Shown: positions 51,256-60,460 of the stretch, in pieces
Layout: every line of letters starts with the position of its first letter
Position numbering within the stretch: position 1 is the first letter of the stretch
The notes under the pieces: model-generated
The model's database searches: none
What the model saw: the letters and a program-made list of their open reading frames with translations, nothing else
What the model was told of the DNA's origin: nothing
Assembly (NCBI GenBank): GCA_945902775.1
Contig: CAMDMY010000002.1
Coordinates: 1-64,000, forward strand
DNA: 64,000 bases
Reading direction: 5' to 3'
From: Chryseobacterium gleum
Lineage (GTDB): Bacteria; Bacteroidota; Bacteroidia; Flavobacteriales_D; Crocinitomicaceae
Translations under genes and position numbers: made by a program

Positions 51256-52293
51256 TTACTCTGTTTTATTTTTTTCATTTTCATTTTTTAAAATGATTTT
51301 TTCTAGATGGGGATAGTTAACCATCAGACGTTGGTGTGAAATAGTCGCAATTTTAAAAAATGTATTTTGATAAGCAAAGGGATGAATTCTACTATGCAAA
51401 CTAATAGGAAAGCTTTTCCAGAAATTATTTAATTTTTCATTTGTTTGTGCACTTGAAATATATTCAACTAGTAATTTAGCATTTTCAAAATTTCGAGCTT
51501 GTTTTACAATACCTATACAATGCATATTATAATAAGCACCTCTTTGTTTTTGATTAGAGAATAATAATTGAAGTTGTAAATCAGTACTGTCATTTCTTTC
51601 AGACATTTTTAAATACGAAGAATAATAGGTCATTAAAACATCTGTTGTCATAATAGGTTTTCCTTCTTGGTCTGTTTCGTTTGCTTGAGAGTGTTGATTC
51701 CTTTTAAATTCATAATACCAATCTTTTGCACCTAATCTCGTTTTCTTTTTAAGTATTGGAGCGAGAAGAGGAACCAAATCAGTTGAATTTTCTAAATCTG
51801 AAGACCATTTATCCATTACTTCAGTATAAAGTAAATCTCCCATTGAGTTTATTGTTGAAACAGAATCATTCTTAGCTACAAAAACGTAAGGGTCAATTCC
51901 AATTCCAAACCAAGTATTCTGTTTTGAGCGATAATGAGGTAAGATTAATTCATTCATTTTCCATGATTTCCATGGTTGGAGTAGATCTAATTTATTTGCT
52001 TTAGAGATTCCGAAGAGTGATTTCAGTATAACAACATCAGCAGTTGTATTAAATCCTTGTTTTTTGAGTTTTTTTAGAATTGTATCAGTTGGAAGATGTA
52101 TAATTTTAACTTTTATATGTTCTATTTGTTGAAATTTCTTAAAAAATATAATTTCTTTACTACTCAAGCAATCAGTATAGATTTTCACACTTTGTTTTGA
52201 AGGTGCTTTAGCAGTTTCAATTATGCATGAAGTTAAACATTTTGAAAACAGTAATATATAGATACTTTTAAGTAATATTTTTCGACTTTTCAT
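51256..52293 (-). CDS. Periplasmic substrate-binding lipoprotein (Fe3+/FbpA-like), orphan
   Basis: A 345-residue lipoprotein (lipobox near LTSC, Cys23). The mature part starts VKIYTDCLSSKEIIFFKKFQQIEHIKVKIIHLPTDTILKKLKKQG, then ADVVILKSLFGISKANKLDLLQPW, NTWFGIGIDPYVFVAKND and MTYYSSYLKMSERND, the order of Fe3+ or thiamine-type ABC substrate-binding proteins (SBP_bac family). No ABC permease or ATPase is nearby, so it is an orphan. Close to feoAB, an iron link is possible but unproven. A promoter-like TATATTTG lies 4 nt before the ATG. Confidence 0.7.
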   Translation of the reverse strand: MKSRKILLKSIYILLFSKCLTSCIIETAKAPSKQSVKIYTDCLSSKEIIFFKKFQQIEHIKVKIIHLPTDTILKKLKKQGFNTTADVVILKSLFGISKANKLDLLQPWKSWKMNELILPHYRSKQNTWFGIGIDPYVFVAKNDSVSTINSMGDLLYTEVMDKWSSDLENSTDLVPLLAPILKKKTRLGAKDWYYEFKRNQHSQANETDQEGKPIMTTDVLMTYYSSYLKMSERNDSTDLQLQLLFSNQKQRGAYYNMHCIGIVKQARNFENAKLLVEYISSAQTNEKLNNFWKSFPISLHSRIHPFAYQNTFFKIATISHQRLMVNYPHLEKIILKNENEKNKTE

Positions 52294-52297
52294 AAGG

Positions 52298-52305
52298 CAA
52301 ATATA
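52298..52305 (-). promoter_or_regulatory. Candidate -7 promoter element TATATTTG, 4 nt before the SBP lipoprotein ATG
   Basis: A perfect TAnnTTTG match on the minus strand with the same 4-nt spacing as at feoB and hemJ. Confidence 0.4.
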
Positions 52306-52391
52306 TTGAGAAAGAAATAATTTATTTTCTATTTCATTCGGAAATAATTTTTTTGTTTTTTTGTTTTTTGTTTCAGCTAGAATAAAACAAC

Positions 52392-52399
52392 TATTTTTG
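52392..52399 (+). promoter_or_regulatory. Promoter-like TTG-N21-TATTTTTG for the HEAT gene
   Basis: TATTTTTG matches TAnnTTTG 19 nt before the GTG. A TTG (52368-52370) lies 21 nt further upstream, completing a standard Bacteroidota promoter. Confidence 0.6.
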
Positions 52400-52418
52400 T
52401 CGTAAAAATCGTTTAAAA

Positions 52419-52988
52419 GTGGGAGAATTAGAGAGCAACAATATAAAACAAAGTCAGAAAATTCAAAAATTAATTGGAGATTTAAATACGGGTGAGGCTT
52501 CTAAAATTAGTAGCGCATTAAAATCTTTGCAGGTAAATGGGGATGTTTCTGTATTAAGACCGCTTGTAGAGCTATTAAAAAAAGATTTGTCTCATGAATC
52601 AAAAGTTGAAATACTTGATTTTTTAGGTGCTTTAAAAGCTACTAATACGATTGATGAAATTATTTCAATTGTAAAAGATGATCATTTTATTTTGCAACGT
52701 CAACAGGTTTTATCTACTATATGGAATTCAACACTAGATTATTCTAGTTTTATTGCCGAATTTGTTGAAATTGCTTGTGAAGGTAATTTTATGGAAGCCT
52801 TAGAATGCTTAACCATTTTAGAAAATTTAGAAGGTCCTTTTGAAGAACACAGAATTTTAGAATGCCAATTACATTTAAAGGATTATATAGAAGATACTGT
52901 TACAGCAAAAGATCCACAAAAAGCTCATATTATGAGTGAAATTGCTATTTTAATAAAGAGTTTTGATTTGAATACTGAAGAAGATTAA
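52419..52988 (+). CDS. HEAT-repeat protein (GTG start)
   Basis: A 189-residue soluble, all-helical protein starting at GTG. It has HEAT-like repeats: ASKISSALKSLQVNGDVSVLRPLVELLKKDLSHESKVEILDFLGALKATNTIDEIISIVKDDHFILQRQQVLSTIWNS. It likely acts as a scaffold or adaptor in the cytoplasm. A good promoter lies directly upstream. It converges with the SPOR gene. Function in this group is unknown. Confidence 0.7.
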   Translation: MGELESNNIKQSQKIQKLIGDLNTGEASKISSALKSLQVNGDVSVLRPLVELLKKDLSHESKVEILDFLGALKATNTIDEIISIVKDDHFILQRQQVLSTIWNSTLDYSSFIAEFVEIACEGNFMEALECLTILENLEGPFEEHRILECQLHLKDYIEDTVTAKDPQKAHIMSEIAILIKSFDLNTEED

Positions 52989-52989
52989 T

Positions 52990-53010
52990 AACCTGAGATT
53001 ATTTCAGGTT
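52990..53010. terminator. Short hairpin between convergent genes
   Basis: AACCTGA and TCAGGTT form a 7-bp stem around an 7-nt loop at the end of the HEAT gene. It lacks a clear T-run, so terminator function is uncertain. Confidence 0.4.
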
Positions 53011-53016
53011 AGTGGC

Positions 53017-53415
53017 TTAATCAATTCTAGGTAAATTAATTAACTCTTTTATAATATAATTGGTTGGAAATTCTTTATCAACTGATGTCTTTACTTTTTC
53101 AGCCTCTAAATGAGTTCTGAAATTACCAACTTTTAAAAAATAATTTGGGGCAGTATAAGTTACATATGTATCAACTTTAGGATACATACTTATAAATTTT
53201 GCTCTTGCATCATCTACTGCTTTTTTTTCTGTATCAAAAAACAATTGTATTCTATATCCTATTATTTGTGGGACAGAAGCAGGAGGTATAATCTCCCCTT
53301 GTTTTTTAACTAAAGCATCAATTCTATAATCTTTTATTATTTCTATTTGATTTTCTTGCGAAAAAGAAATAAGTGAGAAGAAAATGGATATTAAGAAAAA
53401 ACTATTTTTAATCAT
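53017..53415 (-). CDS. SPOR-domain protein
   Basis: A 132-residue exported protein (signal MIKNSFFLISIFFSLISFSQ). The mature part contains a SPOR fold: GYRIQLFFDTEKKAVDDARAKFISMYPKVDTYVTYTAPNYFLKVGNFRTHLEAEKVKTSVDKEFPTNYIIKELINLP. SPOR domains bind denuded peptidoglycan at the division site. As a small stand-alone SPOR protein it may assist cell division. It has a possible promoter at 53437 and is separated from the act operon by a long gap. Confidence 0.88.
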   Translation of the reverse strand: MIKNSFFLISIFFSLISFSQENQIEIIKDYRIDALVKKQGEIIPPASVPQIIGYRIQLFFDTEKKAVDDARAKFISMYPKVDTYVTYTAPNYFLKVGNFRTHLEAEKVKTSVDKEFPTNYIIKELINLPRID

Positions 53416-53436
53416 TTTTACTTTTTTTAATTAGTA

Positions 53437-53444
53437 CAAAAATA
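53437..53444 (-). promoter_or_regulatory. Candidate -7 promoter element TATTTTTG for the SPOR gene
   Basis: A minus-strand match to TAnnTTTG, 21 nt before the ATG. Confidence 0.4.
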
Positions 53445-53668
53445 GGCTAAAAATTGAAACCATTTTTTCAAAATAAAATGTCATTGCTTGATGATTCATT
53501 TTTAGTTTAATTAAATAAAAGTATAAATATCTATTTTTATTTCCTAAAATGGTGTTAATCAACGTAAATGTTAAAATATTTTAATTCCTTCTTATTTAGA
53601 ATGATTTTAAATTAATAAAAATCGCAATAAAATTGTCATAAAACTGTCATGTAATAGCTCTATTCTTC

Positions 53669-53676
53669 TAAATTTG
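53669..53676 (+). promoter_or_regulatory. Candidate -7 promoter element TAAATTTG for the act-cox operon
   Basis: A perfect TAnnTTTG match 47 nt before the actA ATG. A CTG (53645-53647) sits 21 nt upstream as a weak -33 box. The leader that follows contains the inverted repeat at 53681-53703. Confidence 0.5.
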
Positions 53677-53680
53677 CGAG

Positions 53681-53703
53681 TGTCAAAATACGTTTTTTTG
53701 ACA
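53681..53703. promoter_or_regulatory. Inverted repeat TGTCAAAA...TTTTGACA in the act operon leader
   Basis: Perfect 8-bp arms separated by 7 nt, just downstream of the predicted transcription start. It could be an operator or an mRNA hairpin controlling actA. Confidence 0.5.
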
Positions 53704-53723
53704 ATAGATTAACAGTTTTTTAC

Positions 53724-55082
53724 ATGAAAATATCTAATAATCAGATGTTTAGAAACTTTAACAAGTGGTGTTTCGGAATGCTTTCAGCGATGTTATTCGT
53801 TGGAAGTTTCAATGCAAACGCCCAAGGCGAAGCACTTTTCAAAGCAAAATGTGCAAGTTGTCACCAACCACATAAAAATGGTACTGGTCCAAAATTGTTT
53901 CAAGCAAGAACAAAATGGGCAGATGGTGGCGCTAAAGATGGATCTATTTACCAATGGGTAAATAACTGGCAAAATGCTGCTGCAACTGATCCTTATGCTC
54001 AAACTGTTTCAACGTGGTCACCGACTGCGATGCAAGCTTTCCCTGAGTTGAAAAAAGAGGATATTGATGCAATATTGGATTGGGTTGATGCTCAGCCAGA
54101 TCCAGCAACAGCAGCTCCTGATGCTGGTGCGACAGGTGCAACTGGTGAAATGGGTAGTGAAGAATTAACTGAAGAAGATTCTAACTCATGGGTTTGGATT
54201 TTATTAGGGATTATCTTTGTTACAATCATTATGGCAGTTGGTGGTGTTCGTCGCCAATTAAAAAATATAACAGCGGATGCTGCAGGTGAAGAAGTTAAAG
54301 AAGGTGTAACATATACGGATGAGTTCAGAACATGGGCTTGGAAAAATCGTAAATTTGTTATGTTAGGTTCATTAGCAATCTTTATCTCTCTGTGTGTATC
54401 AGGAATTTTAGGATTGTCTACTATAGGTGTTGTTGAAGAATATCAACCATCTCAACCAATCGCTTTCCCTCACGCAATTCATACAGGTACAAATGGAATT
54501 GATTGTAAATACTGTCATAATTCCGTTACTAAATCGAAAAGTGCAGGTTTACCAACAGTTAACGTTTGTATGAACTGTCACAAACAGATCAATGGTAGAA
54601 CTCCAGCTCAACAAGAGCAAATCGCGAAAGTATATCAAGCTGCTGGTTGGGACGCTGAAGGAATGAAATATACTGGAAAAACAAAAGAAATTGTTTGGAA
54701 TAAAGTTCACGTTTTACCTGATCACGTTTATTTCAACCACTCTCAACACGTTGTAGTTGGTGGTGTGGATTGTAAACAATGTCACGGTGATATGACGAAA
54801 CAAGTTGAAACTGCTCAAGTTCAACCAATTTCTGAATTAAATAAAATCGAAGGTAACGTTGTACTTACTAGACCAACTTTAACAATGGGATGGTGTATTG
54901 AGTGTCACGGAGAAAAAGAAATCTCTACAGGATCAATTGATACTAAAGGTGATGGATACTACAATGAAATTCATAAACGTTTGTTGAATAATGATAAAAA
55001 ATTATACAGTAAATATTTAGATGACGGTAAAGTAACTGTGAAAGAACTTGGCGGATGGGAATGTGCTAAATGTCACTATTAA
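53724..55082 (+). CDS. actA: Alternative complex III subunit ActA, multiheme c-type cytochrome
   Basis: A 452-residue exported protein. The N-terminus includes a signal peptide (FGMLSAMLFVGSFNANAQ) and a monoheme cytochrome c domain (CASCH near 43). Two helices follow (about 155-175 and 212-232). The C-terminal part carries five more CxxCH sites: CKYCH, CMNCH, CKQCH, CIECH and CAKCH, the last six residues from the C-terminus. The five-heme half is the ACIII ActA core that passes electrons to the oxidase; the extra monoheme domain lies before it. First gene of the act operon. Confidence 0.92.
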   Translation: MKISNNQMFRNFNKWCFGMLSAMLFVGSFNANAQGEALFKAKCASCHQPHKNGTGPKLFQARTKWADGGAKDGSIYQWVNNWQNAAATDPYAQTVSTWSPTAMQAFPELKKEDIDAILDWVDAQPDPATAAPDAGATGATGEMGSEELTEEDSNSWVWILLGIIFVTIIMAVGGVRRQLKNITADAAGEEVKEGVTYTDEFRTWAWKNRKFVMLGSLAIFISLCVSGILGLSTIGVVEEYQPSQPIAFPHAIHTGTNGIDCKYCHNSVTKSKSAGLPTVNVCMNCHKQINGRTPAQQEQIAKVYQAAGWDAEGMKYTGKTKEIVWNKVHVLPDHVYFNHSQHVVVGGVDCKQCHGDMTKQVETAQVQPISELNKIEGNVVLTRPTLTMGWCIECHGEKEISTGSIDTKGDGYYNEIHKRLLNNDKKLYSKYLDDGKVTVKELGGWECAKCHY

Positions 55083-55112
55083 TTTACGGATAGAAAAACT
55101 TCAAATAAGCAC

Positions 55113-58100
55113 ATGGGAACAAATAGAAAATATTGGAAAGGTATTGAAGAGTTAAAACAAACTCCTGAATTCCTAGAAACGATAGATAAAGAGTTTGCTC
55201 AAGAAATGTCAGTTCAAGAATTTCTTGGAGATGATAACTTAGCAGAATCTTCGACTAATCGTCGTGATTTCATGAAATTTTTAGGATTCAGCGTTGCTGC
55301 AGCTACATTAGCTGCTTGTGAGGCTCCTGTTACTAAGGCTATTCCTTATGTAATAAAACCTGAGAATGTTACACCTGGTATGCCTACATGGTATGCATCT
55401 ACTTACTATGATGGAAATTCATATGCAAGTATACTTGTCAAAACAAGAGAGGGTAGACCTATTTATATCAAAGGAAATGCTGATTATGGTGTTTCTAAAG
55501 GAGCTGTAAATGCTCAAATTATCGCTTCAGTTTTAGGATTGTATGAAGGTTCAAGACTTCAAAATCCTACTATGAATGGAGTTGATAAAGATTGGTCAAA
55601 AATCGATACAGCTGTTAAAGGTGAATTAGTTGCAATTGCTGCTAAAAAAGGAAAAATTGTTTTATTTTCAAATACAATTATTAGTCCTTCTACTCAAGGA
55701 AGTATTGCTGCATTAGCTGCATCTTTAGGGTCAACTCCTGAAAATTCAGTTTTCGAGCATGTTCAATATGATGCAGTATCATATGCAGGTATTCGTTTAG
55801 CTAATCAAGCTTCTTTTGGATTAAATATTATTCCTGATTATAATTTTGCTAATGCAAAAACAATCGTTAGTATCGGAGCTGATTTCTTAGGATCTTGGTT
55901 ACTTTCTGCTCAATATCAATCTGAATATTTAATTAATAGAAATCCAGATGCTGAATGGATGTCTAGACATTTCCAATTCGAAACGGTTATGTCTTTGTCT
56001 GGTTCAAATGCTGATTACAGAGCAGCTATTAAACCATCTCAACAAGCGAATGTAATTGCTTACTTGTTAAAAGGATTTGGTGTTGATGCTGGAGTTTCTA
56101 CTGAATTAGATGCAGATACTCGTAAAAAAGCGGATGAAGCAATTCGTTCATTAAAAGCTTCTAAAGCAGAGTCTTTGGTTGTTGCTGGTTCAAACAATAA
56201 ATCAGTTCAACTTTTAGTAAATAAATTAAATAGTGTTTTAGGTGCTTACACTAAAACAATTAACGTAAACAATCCAGTAAATTTATTCAAATCGGAAGAT
56301 GAGAAAGTGAATAAATTGGTTGCTGATGTTATTGCTGGTAAAGGTCCAGATGCTATTTTATTCTATGGAGCTAATCCAGTTTACACACTAGCAAATGGTG
56401 AACAATTTGGAAAAGCTTTATCTAAAGTGAAATTAACAGTTTCTTTCGCATCTCATGCTGATGAAACAGCTTCTAAATGTAAAATCGTTGCTCCTGATCA
56501 CCATGCGTTAGAATCTTGGAATGATTACAATCCAAAATTAAATCACTACGCAGTTGCTCAGCCAACTATTCGTCCTTTATACAATACTGCTGCTTTTGCT
56601 GAATCATTATTGGTTTGGGCTGGAAAAGCAAGTCGAGGGGGAAAAGATTCGAAAGTTGTTTACGATTTAATGCAGTCTAACTGGGAACAATTAGCTTTCC
56701 CTATACAAACTCAATACAAAGATTTCCATACTTATTGGAGTATGGCAATTCATAATAGCTGTGTAGAATCTCCAGTAGTTCTTGCATCAGCACCATTGTT
56801 TATTGAAGCATCTTTAGCGGGTGTTGCTAGTCATTTACCAAAAGGAAAAGGAACAGAAGTTGTTCTTTACCAAAAAATTGGTATTGGTATAGGAGCTCAA
56901 GCAAATAACCCTTGGTTACAAGAATTACCAGATCCAATTTCTAAAGTTACTTGGGACAACTACATTACTATGAACCCTTCAGAAATGGAAGGTAAATATC
57001 AAACTGTATTTAACCAAGAAGTTGGTTTGAATATGGCTAAAGTAAAAGTTGGTTCAAATGAAGTTACTTTACCTGTTTATCCTTCACCAGGTCAAACTCC
57101 TGGAACTATCGGTATCGCTTTAGGTTATGGAAGAGGAGTAAATGGTGAGAAGATTGGTAAAGCTGCATTCCAAACAAAAGAATACGGTGGACACGTAACG
57201 GATGAAAATGGTAATCCTGCATCAATTGGAGCAAATGTTTATCCATTCGTTAAATTTGAAAATGGAACTCTGAATTTTGATGCTTCAGCTTCAATAAATA
57301 AAGTAGAAGGTTTATATCCAATTGCTGCAACTCAAATTCACCACACGGTGATGGGACGTTACTCAATTGTTCGTGAAACTACTTTCGACATTTATAAATC
57401 AAAAGATAGAACAGCTTTCAATCCTAAACATATGTTATCTGTAATGGATAAAGAGGGTAATCACGTTGAAATGCCTGTTGGAGAAGCTGACCTTTGGGAA
57501 GCTCATCCAGTTGAACATATTGGTCACAGATGGGGAATGACAATTGATTTGTCTTCTTGTATCGGATGTGGATCTTGTTTGGTTTCTTGTCAATCTGAAA
57601 ACAACGTTCCAGTTGTTGGTAAAGACGAAGTAAGAAGAGGAAGAGAGATGCATTGGATTCGTATCGACCGTTACTTTGCTTCGGATGAAGAGGTTGCAGT
57701 AGGTACTCGTAAAGGTGAAATCGATTATCATAAGGCTGAAATAGCATCTGTTAATCCGAAGGTGGTTCACATGCCAATGTTATGTCACCACTGTAATCAT
57801 GCTCCATGTGAGACCGTTTGTCCTGTAGCTGCAACAACACATAGTAATGAAGGATTAAATCAAATGGCATACAACAGATGTATTGGTACAAGATATTGTG
57901 CAAATAACTGTCCGTATAAAGTACGTCGTTTTAACTGGTTTAATTACCCATCATATAAAAAATTCACAGAAGTGAACCCAGCACAAGATGATTTAGGTCG
58001 TATGGTGTTAAATCCTGATGTTACAGTTCGTACAAGAGGGGTTATGGAAAAATGTTCTTTCTGTGTTCAAAGAATTCAAGCTACTAAATTAGAAGCTAAG

Positions 58101-58397
58101 AAAGATGGTACTCCAGTTCAAGATGGTTCATTAGCAACTGCTTGTTCTGAGGCTTGCCCAACTAAAGCAATTACAGTGGGTGATTGGAATGATGTTAATT
58201 CTAAAGTTAGAAAAAGTTCTTCTGATGATAGAGCATACCAAGCATTAGAAGAAGTTGGAGTAAAACCAAATATCTGGTATAAAGTGAAAGTTAGAAACGA
58301 GCACAATCCAGAATTGAATTCACTACAAGTTGAAAAAGAAGTAGCTCATAATGCTGGGCATTCTAAGGCACACGGAGAAAAAAAGAGTCATCATTAA
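55113..58397 (+). CDS. actB: Alternative complex III subunit ActB, molybdopterin-like/iron-sulfur protein
   Basis: A 1094-residue protein with a Tat-type signal (NRRDFMKFLGFSVAAATLAAC near residue 50). A molybdopterin oxidoreductase-like domain occupies about 60-750; as in other ActB proteins it probably holds no cofactor. The C-terminal third carries four cysteine clusters: CIGCGSCLVSC (near 814), CHHCNHAPCETVC, CIGTRYCANNC and CSFCVQRI...CSEACP, typical of three or four iron-sulfur clusters. It is exported folded and is the periplasmic part of ACIII. Its C-terminus is His-rich (GHSKAHGEKKSHH). Starts 31 nt after actA. Confidence 0.95.
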   Translation: MGTNRKYWKGIEELKQTPEFLETIDKEFAQEMSVQEFLGDDNLAESSTNRRDFMKFLGFSVAAATLAACEAPVTKAIPYVIKPENVTPGMPTWYASTYYDGNSYASILVKTREGRPIYIKGNADYGVSKGAVNAQIIASVLGLYEGSRLQNPTMNGVDKDWSKIDTAVKGELVAIAAKKGKIVLFSNTIISPSTQGSIAALAASLGSTPENSVFEHVQYDAVSYAGIRLANQASFGLNIIPDYNFANAKTIVSIGADFLGSWLLSAQYQSEYLINRNPDAEWMSRHFQFETVMSLSGSNADYRAAIKPSQQANVIAYLLKGFGVDAGVSTELDADTRKKADEAIRSLKASKAESLVVAGSNNKSVQLLVNKLNSVLGAYTKTINVNNPVNLFKSEDEKVNKLVADVIAGKGPDAILFYGANPVYTLANGEQFGKALSKVKLTVSFASHADETASKCKIVAPDHHALESWNDYNPKLNHYAVAQPTIRPLYNTAAFAESLLVWAGKASRGGKDSKVVYDLMQSNWEQLAFPIQTQYKDFHTYWSMAIHNSCVESPVVLASAPLFIEASLAGVASHLPKGKGTEVVLYQKIGIGIGAQANNPWLQELPDPISKVTWDNYITMNPSEMEGKYQTVFNQEVGLNMAKVKVGSNEVTLPVYPSPGQTPGTIGIALGYGRGVNGEKIGKAAFQTKEYGGHVTDENGNPASIGANVYPFVKFENGTLNFDASASINKVEGLYPIAATQIHHTVMGRYSIVRETTFDIYKSKDRTAFNPKHMLSVMDKEGNHVEMPVGEADLWEAHPVEHIGHRWGMTIDLSSCIGCGSCLVSCQSENNVPVVGKDEVRRGREMHWIRIDRYFASDEEVAVGTRKGEIDYHKAEIASVNPKVVHMPMLCHHCNHAPCETVCPVAATTHSNEGLNQMAYNRCIGTRYCANNCPYKVRRFNWFNYPSYKKFTEVNPAQDDLGRMVLNPDVTVRTRGVMEKCSFCVQRIQATKLEAKKDGTPVQDGSLATACSEACPTKAITVGDWNDVNSKVRKSSSDDRAYQALEEVGVKPNIWYKVKVRNEHNPELNSLQVEKEVAHNAGHSKAHGEKKSHH

Positions 58398-58416
58398 TTG
58401 AATAAATACAATTGTA

Positions 58417-59859
58417 ATGCATAAGGAAGCGGCAATTAGAGAACCCCTCATATTAGGGCACAAATCGTATCACGATGTTACGGAAGACGTTTGTAGATCT
58501 ATTGAGGACAAAGCACCAAGAATGTGGTATATACTTTTTGGTATTGCTTTAATTATTGGAATTTACGGAGTTGGATGTATTGCCTATTTATTAGGTACTG
58601 GTATCGGGGTCTGGGGTCTGAACAAAACAATTGGTTGGGCTTGGGATATCACAAACTTTGTTTGGTGGGTAGGTATCGGTCACGCTGGTACGTTAATCTC
58701 TGCAGTACTGTTATTGTTTCGTCAAAAATGGAGGATGGCGATAAACCGTTCTGCTGAGGCCATGACAATTTTTGCCGTTTTTATGGCAGGTACATTCCCT
58801 TTGATTCACATGGGTCGTTTATGGGTTGGTTATTGGACAATGCCTATTCCGAATCAGTTTGGTTCATTATGGGTAAACTTTAACTCTCCATTATTATGGG
58901 ACGTATTTGCAATTTCTACGTATTTATCAGTATCATTAGTTTTTTGGTACATTGGTTTAATACCTGATTTTGCTACAATTCGTGACAGAGCTAAAAGACC
59001 TATTCCAAAAAGAATGTATAGTATGCTTGCATTTGGATGGTCAGGTAGAGCTAAAAACTGGAATCGTTTTGAATTAGTTTCTTTGGTTTTAGCAGGTGTT
59101 GCTACTCCTCTTGTATTCTCGGTTCACTCGATTGTATCTTTTGACTTTGCTACTTCTGTTATTCCTGGATGGCATACGACAATTTTCCCTCCTTACTTCG
59201 TTGCTGGAGCTGTATTCTCTGGATTCGCAATGGTACAAACATTGATGTTGGTAATGCGAAAGGCAATGAGATTAGAAGCTTATATTCATGTACGTCACGT
59301 TGAATATATGAACATTGTAATCATGGTAACAGGTTCTATTGTAGGTGTTGCTTATTTAACTGAATTATTTGTTTCTTGGTATTCTGGAGTTGAATATGAG
59401 CAATATGCATTTATAAATAGAGCAACTGGACCATATTGGTGGGCTTATTGGTCAATGATGACTTGTAACGTAATTTCTCCTCAATTAATGTGGATAAGAC
59501 CATTAAGAAGAAGTTTAGTTTTTACATTTATTATTTCAATTGTAGTAAATATCGGTATGTGGTTTGAGCGTTATGTAATTATCGTTACTTCTTTACATAG
59601 AGATTATTTACCATCTTCTTGGACAATGCATTTCCCAAGTCATATTGATTTAGGTGTATACATTGGTACAATTGGAATATTTTTCGTATTTTTCTTATTG
59701 TTTGCTCGATTCTTTCCTGTATTGGCTTTAAATGAGGTTAAAACAATTTTGAAATCTTCAGGTGAATCATACAAAAATGCTCCTAGTCATGGACATGATG
59801 ATCACGGTCATTCAGATCATGGACATGTAGAAGATAATACTAATTCAAACAATCAATAA
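58417..59859 (+). CDS. actC: Alternative complex III subunit ActC, NrfD-like quinol site
   Basis: A 480-residue membrane protein with about ten helices of the NrfD/PsrC type: MWYILFGIALIIGIYGVGCIAYLLGTGIGVWGLNKTIGWAWDITNFVWWVGIGHAGTLISAVLLLFRQ, with the conserved His near HAGTLIS and AMTIFAVFMAGTFPLIHMGRLW. ActC is the first quinol-oxidising subunit of ACIII. Its C-terminus is strongly His-rich (HGHDDHGHSDHGHVEDN). Starts 20 nt after actB. Confidence 0.95.
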   Translation: MHKEAAIREPLILGHKSYHDVTEDVCRSIEDKAPRMWYILFGIALIIGIYGVGCIAYLLGTGIGVWGLNKTIGWAWDITNFVWWVGIGHAGTLISAVLLLFRQKWRMAINRSAEAMTIFAVFMAGTFPLIHMGRLWVGYWTMPIPNQFGSLWVNFNSPLLWDVFAISTYLSVSLVFWYIGLIPDFATIRDRAKRPIPKRMYSMLAFGWSGRAKNWNRFELVSLVLAGVATPLVFSVHSIVSFDFATSVIPGWHTTIFPPYFVAGAVFSGFAMVQTLMLVMRKAMRLEAYIHVRHVEYMNIVIMVTGSIVGVAYLTELFVSWYSGVEYEQYAFINRATGPYWWAYWSMMTCNVISPQLMWIRPLRRSLVFTFIISIVVNIGMWFERYVIIVTSLHRDYLPSSWTMHFPSHIDLGVYIGTIGIFFVFFLLFARFFPVLALNEVKTILKSSGESYKNAPSHGHDDHGHSDHGHVEDNTNSNNQ

Positions 59860-59866
59860 TTCAGAC

Positions 59867-60403
59867 ATGGCAGAGAAAGTTATTTATGCAATGTATGACG
59901 ATGATGATGTACTAAAAGACGGTGCAAAATTATTAGTCGCAAAAGGGGTTAAAGTATCTGATGTATTTTCACCGTTCCCAATTCACGGAATTGATCCAAT
60001 TATTGGAGTTAAGCAAACACGTTTAGGTATTGTTGCGTTCCTTTTTGCAATCACTGGTACATTATTAGCTACATACGGAATGCGTTTCTTTATGATTACT
60101 GATTGGCCAATGAATATTGGAGGTAAACCAAATGGTACTTATTTAGATAATATGTTAGCATTTGTACCAATTACGTTTGAGTTCACAGTAATGTGTGCTG
60201 CACATGGAATGGCAATTACTTATTTGTTAAGAAATAAGACATTACCAGGTATGCCAGCTCAAAATCCAGATCCTCGTACAACCGATGATAAATTTGTTAT
60301 TGAATTAAAACATTCAGAAAATTCTCAATTTTCAGAGGATGAATTACTTTCAATGTTGAAACAAACTGGAATAATAGAAATTGATCAAAAAGAAATTAAT
60401 TAA
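59867..60403 (+). CDS. actD: Alternative complex III subunit ActD (DUF3341)
   Basis: A 178-residue protein: N-terminal DUF3341 region (VIYAMYDDDDVLKDGAKLLVAKGVKVSDVFSPFPIHGIDPIIGVKQTRLGIVAFLFAITGTLLATYGMRFFMI) with two helices, the second near AFVPITFEFTVMCAAHGMAITYLL. ActD anchors and stabilises ActC/ActF in ACIII. It lies 8 nt after actC and 58 nt before actE. Confidence 0.92.
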   Translation: MAEKVIYAMYDDDDVLKDGAKLLVAKGVKVSDVFSPFPIHGIDPIIGVKQTRLGIVAFLFAITGTLLATYGMRFFMITDWPMNIGGKPNGTYLDNMLAFVPITFEFTVMCAAHGMAITYLLRNKTLPGMPAQNPDPRTTDDKFVIELKHSENSQFSEDELLSMLKQTGIIEIDQKEIN

Positions 60404-60460
60404 TTTGCCATAAATCACTGAAAAGTGTTTGATCTGACAAAATTAAACTGATAAAGACAG

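Larger units (their letters stand above)
53416..53723. other. 308-bp intergenic region: divergent promoters of SPOR gene and act operon
   Basis: A strongly AT-rich gap with no coding signal. It holds the SPOR promoter (CAAAAATA at 53437-53444 on the plus strand, TATTTTTG on the minus), the act promoter (TAAATTTG at 53669) and the leader hairpin at 53681-53703. Confidence 0.6.

Noticed and set aside
57424-57770. Two overlapping minus-strand ORFs opposite actB
   Set aside because: They are shadows of the well-supported iron-sulfur coding frame.
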